Of a stretch of 17,925 nucleotides of DNA, positions 8,022 through 14,063 are shown piece by piece. The notes under the pieces were generated by a model, which saw only the letters and a program-made list of their open reading frames with translations, was not told the DNA's origin and made no database searches. The position numbers and the translations under genes are program-made. The stretch lies in the NCBI GenBank assembly GCA_045105075.1, contig JBGCDD010000238.1, positions 1 to 17,925 of the forward strand. Direction: 5' to 3'. Each line of letters opens with the position of its first letter. Position 1 is the first letter of the stretch. This DNA is from JBGCDD01 sp045105075. Its GTDB lineage: Bacteria; Pseudomonadota; Alphaproteobacteria; Rhodobacterales; Rhodobacteraceae.

Positions 8022-8057
8022 TGTTTCATCTGTTTCACTTTGTACGTCACTTGAAAC
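8022..8057. promoter_or_regulatory. Candidate operator region between the FAD-GcvT and RpiR genes
   Basis: The 83-bp divergent gap holds two direct GTTTCA half-sites (8023-8028 and 8032-8037, period 9, within repeated TGTTTCA) and one inverted TGAAAC (8052-8057). The second and third sites form an inverted repeat with a 14-bp spacer. SIS-domain RpiR regulators bind short palindromic sites, so this is a reasonable autoregulatory operator. The half-sites are seen; binding is inferred. No strong -10/-35 pair stands out on either strand. Confidence 0.4.
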
Positions 8058-8081
8058 GATTGCAACAGAACTGCGAGCACT

Positions 8082-8969
8082 GTGCCCACGTTAAAACTGA
8101 AAGACCTGCCCCAAAGCACGTTGCTGGCGCTGAGCCCGCAACTGCGAAAGGCCGCGCGCTATGTTGTCGATCACCCCGGCGAAATCGCGACCCGGTCACA
8201 ACGTTTTGTCGCACAGGCCTCGGACTTGCCCGCGCCCACATTCACCCGCCTTGCCCACGCCATCGGCTATGACAGTTACGACGCGTTGCGCGAAACCTGC
8301 CGCGATGATGTCTTGCAAAATCGCACTGTTCTGGCCGAACGCGCCCAACGTTTGGTCCAGGCCGATGGCGCACAGCCTGACTTTGCGACCAAACATGCCG
8401 CCGCGACTTTGCTTAACACCGAAAGCTTTGTGGCCAATCTGAACCCCAGCGCGTTTGAGGCCGCCGCACAAACGCTGGCCTGCGCCCGCCGCGTTGCCCT
8501 GATCGGTATGATGAGCGCGCGCCCGGTTGTTGATTACGCGATGTATCTGGCCAACATGTCGCTGCCGGGGTGGCTGGTGCTGGGTCGGGGCGGCTATGGG
8601 CTGGCCGGTGATCTGGCCGAACTGGGTGCAACTGATGCGGCGATCGTGTTCAGCATCGAACCCTATGCCACACAGTCTGTCACACTGGCGCGCGCTGTCG
8701 CCCGGCAAGATGTTTCGCTGATCGCGCTGAGCGATACCGCCCTGTCCCCGGTTGGCGAACACGCGCAGCACCAATTTGCCATCAACACGCAAAGCCAGCA
8801 GTTTTTCCCATCACATGTGGCCGCAATGGTCTTTTTTGAGGCCATTGTCGGTAGGGTCATTCAAATCAAGGGACCTGAAGCACAACAACGGATTGCCGCC
8901 GTTGAGCGACAAAACCACAACTTAGGCGAATACTGGCAGGACAAACCCGCCAACAACAAGAGAGACTAA
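8082..8969 (+). CDS. RpiR-family transcriptional regulator (HTH_6 + SIS)
   Basis: This 295-residue regulator has an N-terminal helical HTH_6 domain (about 1-77; LSPQLRKAARYVVDHP, then the recognition segment around SDLPAPTFTRLAHAIGYDSY) and a C-terminal SIS domain (about 125-255; RRVALIGMMSARPVVDYAMY, AIVFSIEPYATQSV and DVSLIALSDTALSP). SIS domains bind phosphosugars in many members, but RpiR-type regulators in Rhodobacteraceae also sit beside amino-acid and amine catabolic genes. The start is GTG 8082, with GAG shortly upstream. It is divergent from the FAD-GcvT gene and only 13 bp upstream of the open frame of the amino-acid binding protein, so it may belong to that operon and control both sides. 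The frame is intact. Confidence 0.9.
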   Translation: MPTLKLKDLPQSTLLALSPQLRKAARYVVDHPGEIATRSQRFVAQASDLPAPTFTRLAHAIGYDSYDALRETCRDDVLQNRTVLAERAQRLVQADGAQPDFATKHAAATLLNTESFVANLNPSAFEAAAQTLACARRVALIGMMSARPVVDYAMYLANMSLPGWLVLGRGGYGLAGDLAELGATDAAIVFSIEPYATQSVTLARAVARQDVSLIALSDTALSPVGEHAQHQFAINTQSQQFFPSHVAAMVFFEAIVGRVIQIKGPEAQQRIAAVERQNHNLGEYWQDKPANNKRD

Positions 8970-8982
8970 ATCAGCGAAATAG

Positions 8983-9807
8983 ATTCTCAAATCGGCCGTC
9001 AGCGGCTTTGCTTTGGCCGCGATGGCCGCCAGCAGCGTGAGCGCGCAATGCACCAATGAGACGTGGACCAAGGTGATGGAGCGCGGCAAAATCGTGATTG
9101 GCGTCAAGGCCGATTACAAACCCTGGGCTTACCGCGATTCCGACGGCGCGCTGGTGGGCATGGAAATCGACATGGCCAATGATGTGGCCGCCAAAATGGG
9201 GCTCGAAGTTGAATTGGTGCCGGTGCAGTCGTCAAACCGGATGCAGTTTCTCGAGCAGGGCAAGATCGACATGATGATCGCCACCATGTCCGACCGCGCA
9301 GATCGCCGCCAGATTGTCGGCATTCCGGGTCCCAACTATTACACCTCGGGCACCAATGTGATGGCGCCCAAAGCGCTGGGGTTCTCCAAATGGGAAGACC
9401 TGTCGGGCAAGAAGGTTTGTGGCAAGCAAGGCGCGTTCTACAACCAGATCGTGGAAGAGCGTTATGACGTGGAAATCGTTGCCTTCACTGGCAATGCCGA
9501 AGCCAAACAGGCGCTGCGTGATCGCAAATGCGCGGCCTGGGTGTATGATGACAGCTCGATCGGTTCGGACCTGTCTTCGGGCAACTGGGACGCCTTCGAA
9601 ATGCCGCTGAATTCCGAAGATGACAACCCCTGGGGTCTGGCCGTGCCTTTGGACGAGGTCAGCTGCGTGTTCGGCAACTTCATGTCCTGCGTTCAGTACA
9701 ACTGGCACCGCGACGGCACGTTGATCGCGCTGGAAGCAAAATGGGGCATCAAGCCCACCACCTTCCTGGCCCGCGAAAACGAACGCTACGGCGACTGGAT
9801 CAAATAA
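8983..9807 (+). CDS. Amino-acid ABC transporter substrate-binding protein, family 3 (start codon apparently lost)
   Basis: The mature part is a clear SBP_bac_3 protein: KIVIGVKADYKPWAYRDSDG, then GMEIDMANDVAAKMG, DMMIATMSDRADRRQIVG, and a second lobe with EDLSGKKVCGKQGAFYNQ. Several cysteines suggest disulphides. A good signal peptide is encoded just after an in-frame TAG (8980-8982): ILKSAVSGFALAAMAASS, then VSA-Q as the likely cleavage site. No ATG, GTG or TTG precedes its basic N-region. The choices are a rare ATT start at 8983 or a TTG at 9013, which would leave a signal peptide of only about 11 residues. Removing one A from AAATAGATT would create ATG ATT CTC AAA and a normal signal peptide, so a one-base insertion is likely. 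From 8983 the protein would have 274 residues. It is the first gene of the family 3 importer operon. Confidence 0.8.
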   Translation: MLKSAVSGFALAAMAASSVSAQCTNETWTKVMERGKIVIGVKADYKPWAYRDSDGALVGMEIDMANDVAAKMGLEVELVPVQSSNRMQFLEQGKIDMMIATMSDRADRRQIVGIPGPNYYTSGTNVMAPKALGFSKWEDLSGKKVCGKQGAFYNQIVEERYDVEIVAFTGNAEAKQALRDRKCAAWVYDDSSIGSDLSSGNWDAFEMPLNSEDDNPWGLAVPLDEVSCVFGNFMSCVQYNWHRDGTLIALEAKWGIKPTTFLARENERYGDWIK

Positions 9808-9814
9808 ACGCAAA

Positions 9815-9838
9815 GGGCGCCCCACCATCGGGGCGCCC
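9815..9838 (+). terminator. Intra-operon hairpin after the family 3 binding-protein gene
   Basis: A perfect 9-bp stem, GGGCGCCCC (9815-9823) / GGGGCGCCC (9830-9838), has a 6-nt loop and lies 7 bp after the stop codon. There is only a weak T-rich tail (GGTTCATTT). As after the other binding-protein gene in this window, it probably stabilises the upstream mRNA or reduces read-through into the membrane-component genes. The stem is seen; the role is inferred. Confidence 0.6.
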
Positions 9839-9859
9839 GGTTCATTTCAGGGGAAACCA

Positions 9860-10665
9860 ATGACAATGCGCACCATTCGCTCTGCTGTGATCGCTGTTTC
9901 GGGCTGATCGCATCCAGCGCCACGGCCCAGATGAGCCAAGCCGCATTCCAGCACGCATGGATTGACCTGATGCGCACGCATCATCCCGAACTGGAGGTCA
10001 AAGTGATCGAGCCTCTGACCCTCCTGGTGAATGGCCGCGAGGCTGGCGCGCTTACTTCATATCTGCGCAATGCGTTCGCCCAATACTGTCTTGCGCCAGA
10101 CGATCTTGATGAGATTTTCCAAACCTATTCGGCAATTCACGCGACACCAAAACCAGATCCGGTCGATCCGGCAAACATCATTGCCTGCGCGCGCGCAGGG
10201 GTCGAGATGGGATCCGCTGGGCATGGTGCCAAGCATCGAGTTGAACCCATCGCCGGTGATCTCTACCGCTTTGCCTGCGAAAACAACGACTCCTCCATCG
10301 CTTTTCTGGGAACGCCACCCCAAGACCAGTGCGACGCCTCGCTTGATACAATTCTGGCGCTGTCTGGCCCGATCAAATACCATGAAATTGGCCCACTCGA
10401 ATTGGTCACAAGCGGCGGGAACGACGAGTCCAGCCGGATCCTGCTCTGCGGTTTCTGGGACCAACAGACCGCGCGGCTCAACAGCCAGGACATTGTGTTT
10501 GCCCTGCCCTCGCGAGACTTGTTTCTGCTTATGGCGCGACAGTCTGGTGCCAGAAAAGCAGAATTTCGCCAAGTTGCTGCCGCTCAATATGACATTGCAA
10601 GCCACCGGATCTCGCCTAAGCCGTACCTCTACCGAGAGGGGCGCATGACGGTGTTCAGGCAATGA
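9860..10665 (+). pseudogene. DUF1444 (YtpQ)-like protein with signal peptide, frameshifted in the signal peptide
   Basis: ATG 9860 has an excellent Shine-Dalgarno (AGGGGA, 9849-9854) and starts a signal peptide, MTMRTIRSAVIAVSG, but the frame stops at TGA 9905-9907. The next frame continues it as LIASSATAQMSQAAFQHAW and stays open to 10665. One missing base near 9902-9904 (GGGCTG where GGNCTG in frame is expected) explains this, and the restored signal peptide would end at the cleavage site ATA-Q. The body, 244 residues from ATG 9931, resembles DUF1444: HPELEVKVIEPLTLLVNG near the start and, near residue 170-200, ILLCGFWD followed by DIVFALPSRDLFLLMA. The family has no firm biochemical role that I know of. 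ATG 9931 might still give a cytosolic product. Its place inside an amino-acid importer operon is unusual. The family call is from memory of motifs and is moderate. Confidence 0.6.
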
Positions 10666-10700
10666 CCGCACAAGGCCCACGCCGCAGAGGAAAGCGCTGA
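10662..10700 (+). other. 12-codon basic micro-ORF overlapping both neighbours
   Basis: ATG 10662 overlaps the stop of the DUF1444-like gene as ATGA (10662-10665). The frame encodes MTAQGPRRRGKR and ends at TGA 10698-10700, whose last base is the A of the permease start (TGATG). It fills the whole gap between the two genes. It may be a translational-coupling relay or chance. The AGAGGAAAG (10686-10694) that serves as the permease Shine-Dalgarno lies inside it. Confidence 0.3.
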
Positions 10701-11447
10701 TGGAAGAGTTCTTTCGCGATCTGGCGGCGGATTACCCGCGCTGGAATTTCATCTGGATGTATGATGATCGCCAGCAGGGCAAAGTTCTGGCCGGGCTTTG
10801 GATGACCATCAAACTCAGTGTTTTGTGCCTGATCTTTTCGGTCGCCATTGGCCTTGTCGGGGCCTGGCTACAGGGCGCAAAATCGGCCCTCGTGCGCGCC
10901 TTGGTGCAAGGCTACATCCAGTTCTTCCGCAACACGCCGCCGTTGGTGCAACTGTTGTTTTTCTATTTTGCGCTTGGACAGTTCACCCCCTTTTGTCACC
11001 GGCGATGATGGCTGGACGGTCGAGCCGATCATCTCGAATGTTGGCTGGGCGGTGATTTCGCTATCGTTTTTTGCCGGCGCTTTTAACGTCGAAATCTTTC
11101 GCGCCGGCATAGAGGCAGTGCCTGAATCCACGGTCGAGGCGGCGGACTCGCTGGGGTTTTCGCGCCTGCAAACCTATATCTATGCGGTGCTGCCGCTGGC
11201 GTTTCGGGTTTGCCTTCCGGCGCTGAACAACAATCTGGTTAACTTGGTGAAAACCACCACACAGGCCTATGCCATTGCGGTGCCCGAACTGCTCTATCAT
11301 TCGGTGTCGATCTGGAATGACTATCCGTCGGCGCAGTATCCCACGATGCTGATGCTGTTCGTGGCCTATATCATTCTGGTCGCGATCCTCGTCTTCGGCA
11401 TGAGCCGCTGGGAACGCAGTATGAAAATTCCGGGGTACGGCACATGA
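10700..11447 (+). pseudogene. Amino-acid ABC transporter permease 1 (HisM/GlnP type), frameshifted
   Basis: ATG 10700 has a good Shine-Dalgarno (AGAGGAAAG). The first part, to about residue 95, is a normal family 3 permease: LAGLWMTIKLSVLCLIFSVA, then YIQFFRNTPPLVQLLFFYFA. The frame stops at TGA 11006-11008. The rest continues in the next frame as VTGDDGWTVEPIISNVGWAV through the EAA-type loop EIFRAGIEAVPESTVEAADS to TGA 11445-11447. The shift lies in a C5T4 run (10986-10994). Removing one base gives QFTPFVTGDDGW and a 248-residue protein of normal length. As it stands, a 102-residue truncated product without the ATPase-docking loop is expected. The repaired frame would end in an ATGA overlap with permease 2. 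A sequencing error in the homopolymer is the main alternative. Confidence 0.85.
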
Positions 11448-12328
11448 AACACATCCCCGGCATCACAGGGCCTGCGCGCGGGCTGGCGGTTCTGAAACCG
11501 TTTGATGTGCAAAAACATGTGCCTGATGGCTATATCTTCACGCGCTGGGTGGCTTCCCTGCCGTGGTGGAGCCCGTTTGCAGTGTTGCTGGTCATGGCGA
11601 TCTGGCCGCAAATCGCCTATGCCCAAGGGCGCTACAGCACCGCCGAAGCATTTGACGCGCTGTGGCGCTGGATGCCGTTTTTGCTGAAATCCGGGTTCTT
11701 CTTTAACGTGCTGATTTCAGTTCTGGCCATGGCCATCGGCACTGTCGCCGGCGCGGCGTTGGGACTGGGGCAAATCTCGCTTTTTCGACTGGTGCGCGCG
11801 TTTGCATGGTTCACCACTCAGCTGTTTCGCAACTCGCCCTGGCTGGTGATCCTGTTTATCGTGCTGTTGGCGTTTCCGTTTGAGGTCAAGATCTTTGGCA
11901 CGATCATCCGCATTCCTGACTGGATCAAAGGCGTCATTGGCTTGAGCCTGCCGGTGATGGCCAATATTTCCGAAGTGGTGCGCGGCGCCGTGCAATCGGT
12001 GCCGACAGCCCAATGGGAGGCCGCCGAAAGCCTTGCGTTTTCGCGCCGTCAGGTGCTGTAGCAGATCATCTTGCCGCAATGTTACAAACGCATGCTGCCG
12101 CCGTGGATGAACTGGTACGCGATCCTGACCATGGCCACACCATTGTGCAGCTTGCTGGGCATCGAAGAGCTGATCACCCTGTCGCGCCAAGCGATGGAAT
12201 CTGAGGACAACCACCCCGAACTGCTGGTGCCGTTCTTTGGTTTCGCGCTGCTGCTGTTCTTTGCCTATTGCTATCCCATTGCTCGCCTGACCATCCGGCT
12301 CGAGCGTAAATTCGCGGTGAAATTATGA
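11444..12328 (+). pseudogene. Amino-acid ABC transporter permease 2 (HisM/GlnP type), in-frame amber stop
   Basis: The frame opens at ATG 11444 (ATGA overlap with permease 1) and encodes an N-terminal extension with a helix (WWSPFAVLLVMAIWPQIAYA), then the permease domain with TTQLFRNSPWLVILFIVLLA and the EAA-type loop SEVVRGAVQSVPTAQWEAAE. A TAG at 12059-12061 interrupts it after RRQVL. The same frame continues without shift as QIILPQCYKRMLPPWMNWYA to TGA 12326-12328. Read through, the protein would have 294 residues. Homologues usually have a tryptophan or another residue at this site, so TGG to TAG is a simple explanation. The truncated product (205 residues) lacks the end of the docking loop and the last helices. 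It is not a homopolymer error. The end overlaps the ATPase start (ATGA). Confidence 0.85.
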
Positions 12329-13071
12329 CCTGGACCAACGCCCAACCTATTGTTTCGCTTAAAGATGTGCGCAAATCCTTTGACAGTCTGGAAGTGCTCA
12401 AAGGCGTGTCGCTGGATGTGATGAAAGGCGAGGTGATCTGCATCATCGGCCCCTCGGGGTCGGGAAAATCGACGTTGATCCGCTGCATCAATGCGCTCAA
12501 TGACATTCAGGCGGGGTCAATCACGGTCGAAGGGCAAGAGGTGCATGTGCCCGATCTGGACAAGCTGGAGTTGCGCAAAAAGGTTGGCATGGTGTTTCAG
12601 CAATACAACCTGTTTCCCCATAAAACCGCGCTGGAAAATGTGATGATGGCGCCGCTGAAAGTGCTAAAGCAGAACCGGTCCGAGGTCGAAACCCGGGCCC
12701 GCGCGCTGATGAAAAAGGTGCGGCTGGATGGCAAGGAAGACAGCTATCCCGGCGAACTTTCAGGCGGGCAGCAACAGCGCTTGGCCATCGCGCGCTCGCT
12801 TGCGATGAACCCGGATGTGATGCTGTTTGACGAAGTGACGGCGGCGCTGGATCCGGAAACGGTCAAGGAAGTGCTGGTCACCATCAAGGATCTGGCCGCC
12901 GAGCGCATGACCTGCATTCTGGTCCCCCATGAGATGGGGTTTGCGCGCGAAGTGGCCGATCACATCTATTTCACCGACCGGGGCGTGATCGTGGAACACG
13001 GACCACCAGCTACGTTTTTCACCGACGCAAAAGATCCCAGAACCCAGGAATTCCTGTCGCAAATCCTGTGA
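12325..13071 (+). CDS. Amino-acid ABC transporter ATP-binding protein (GlnQ type)
   Basis: This 248-residue ATPase is the only component of the family 3 importer with no visible lesion. Seen are Walker A GPSGSGKST (42-50), the Q-loop in VGMVFQQYNLFPHKTALENV, the signature LSGGQQQRLAIARSLAM, Walker B MLFDEVTAALDPE and the switch histidine in ILVPHEMGFA (VPHEM where VTHEM is usual). The C-terminus IVEHGPPATFF followed by RTQEFLSQIL is typical of polar amino-acid transport ATPases. The start ATG 12325 overlaps the stop of permease 2. If both permeases are truncated, this ATPase has no local membrane partner, though it could still serve another importer. Confidence 0.93.
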   Translation: MTWTNAQPIVSLKDVRKSFDSLEVLKGVSLDVMKGEVICIIGPSGSGKSTLIRCINALNDIQAGSITVEGQEVHVPDLDKLELRKKVGMVFQQYNLFPHKTALENVMMAPLKVLKQNRSEVETRARALMKKVRLDGKEDSYPGELSGGQQQRLAIARSLAMNPDVMLFDEVTAALDPETVKEVLVTIKDLAAERMTCILVPHEMGFAREVADHIYFTDRGVIVEHGPPATFFTDAKDPRTQEFLSQIL

Positions 13072-13128
13072 CCGCGCCCACAACCGGCTTGGTATCAGGC
13101 CGGCTGTCGGCTTATTGCACTGTCCCGC

Positions 13129-13770
13129 TTAGTTGCGGCTGGTCAGCAGGCGCAGCCCGGCAAGTGCAAAGAACGTGCCCAGCACCCCCTGAATAACACG
13201 GCGTGCTTTGCCGTAAATCCGCACCATAACCGGCGTGGAAAACGCAACTGCGTAAAGCAGATGAATGCTCATCGACAGAGCAAACGTGCCCAGTACAATT
13301 ACCGCCCCGACCCACAGCGGCGCACTCTCGGACAGACCCAGTGAGACGATCGCGATCCAGGCCAGCGCCGCCTTGGGGTTGGTCATTTGAACAATGTAAC
13401 CCCGCTTGAGATAACCAAACGGCGTTCTGCGTCCGCCCGCCAGTTCCTTGGCTTCGATGTCATGGCGCGACATAGCCGATTTGAACGACTTGTAAGCCAG
13501 CCACATCAAATAGAGTCCGCCGAAAATCTTGATCGCAAACAGCGCTGACGCATAGGTCGCCAGGATCGCGGACAGCCCAAACACCGTCAAAACAGCCCAT
13601 GTAAATGACCCGAATGCAACACCTGCCGCGAGGGCCATGCCGGAGGTGCGATTGACGCTCATCGAGGTGCCGATAACAGCCAGAATGTTCGGACCCGGGC
13701 TGGCGATGCTCAGCAAAAACGCCGAATAGGCAAGCAGAATTCCAGGCAGATAAAGTGCGATGTCTTGCAT
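13129..13770 (-). CDS. LysE/RhtB-family amino-acid exporter
   Basis: This 213-residue inner-membrane protein has about six hydrophobic segments and the LysE/RhtB hallmarks: a first helix ending in SIASPGPNILAVIG (residues 21-34), a GVAFGS segment, GGLYLMWLAYKSFK (84-97) and the NPKAALAW motif (131-138). The family exports amino acids or homoserine lactones by proton exchange; the substrate is unknown. I chose the start at 13770 (MQDIALYLPG), with AAGG about eight bases upstream on the minus strand; the in-frame upstream extension to 13815 lacks family character and covers the likely promoter. It is convergent with the amino-acid importer operon. The 57-bp gap between them has no convincing terminator. 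Confidence 0.9.
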   Translation of the reverse strand: MQDIALYLPGILLAYSAFLLSIASPGPNILAVIGTSMSVNRTSGMALAAGVAFGSFTWAVLTVFGLSAILATYASALFAIKIFGGLYLMWLAYKSFKSAMSRHDIEAKELAGGRRTPFGYLKRGYIVQMTNPKAALAWIAIVSLGLSESAPLWVGAVIVLGTFALSMSIHLLYAVAFSTPVMVRIYGKARRVIQGVLGTFFALAGLRLLTSRN

Positions 13771-13803
13771 GATGTGACCTTTCGGATGAGCAAGTATGTT
13801 CTC

Positions 13804-13832
13804 ACTATGTTCCAATTCTCACGACCATGCAA
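13804..13832 (-). promoter_or_regulatory. Candidate sigma-70-type promoter for the LysE-family gene
   Basis: On the minus strand, TTGCAT (13827-13832) and CATAGT (13804-13809) are separated by 17 bp and lie about 34 bp upstream of the start codon. TTGCAT matches four of six, and CATAGT four of six, of the consensus bases. A direct repeat TATGTTC (13795-13801 and 13806-13812 on the plus strand, period 11) covers the -10 region and could be a regulator site. Confidence 0.4.
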
Positions 13833-13915
13833 ACCCCAAACCTGCGCAACCCTTAAATCGGCGCTTTGGCATCCTTTATCGCAATCCAGCGGCCCCATCG
13901 CGCCCGTAAAAGAGA

Positions 13916-13960
13916 TTGCACAACGGTCGTTAACACTTTTAGAGTCATTCAGCAGGAGGT
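13916..13960 (+). promoter_or_regulatory. Weak promoter candidate and orphan Shine-Dalgarno upstream of the RTX protease
   Basis: TTGCAC (13916-13921), a 16-bp spacer and TTTAGA (13938-13943) make a weak promoter candidate. TAAAAG (13907-13912) and CTTTTA (13936-13941) form a spaced inverted repeat around it. A perfect AGGAGGT follows (13954-13960), but no ATG or GTG lies at a suitable distance; the protease ATG is 103 bp further on. The remaining leader up to 14063 shows nothing else I can name. Confidence 0.25.
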
Positions 13961-14063
13961 CTGGCGCGATTTTGGCGCCGTTCGGTTGAGAGCCCTGCGA
14001 TCTCTTGAAGACGGCTCGCTTGATTTGAGGTGGCCACATCGCGTCACGCGAGAAAGTTTACAA

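Noticed and set aside
10986..10994. Programmed ribosomal frameshifting at C5T4 in permease 1
   Set aside because: There is no family precedent that I know of, no stimulatory structure is obvious, and neighbouring genes also have apparent lesions, so mutation or sequence error is simpler.
13084..13103. CCGGC/GCCGG stem between the ATPase and LysE-family genes as a bidirectional terminator
   Set aside because: The stem has only five pairs with a 10-nt loop, and no T-tract follows on either strand.
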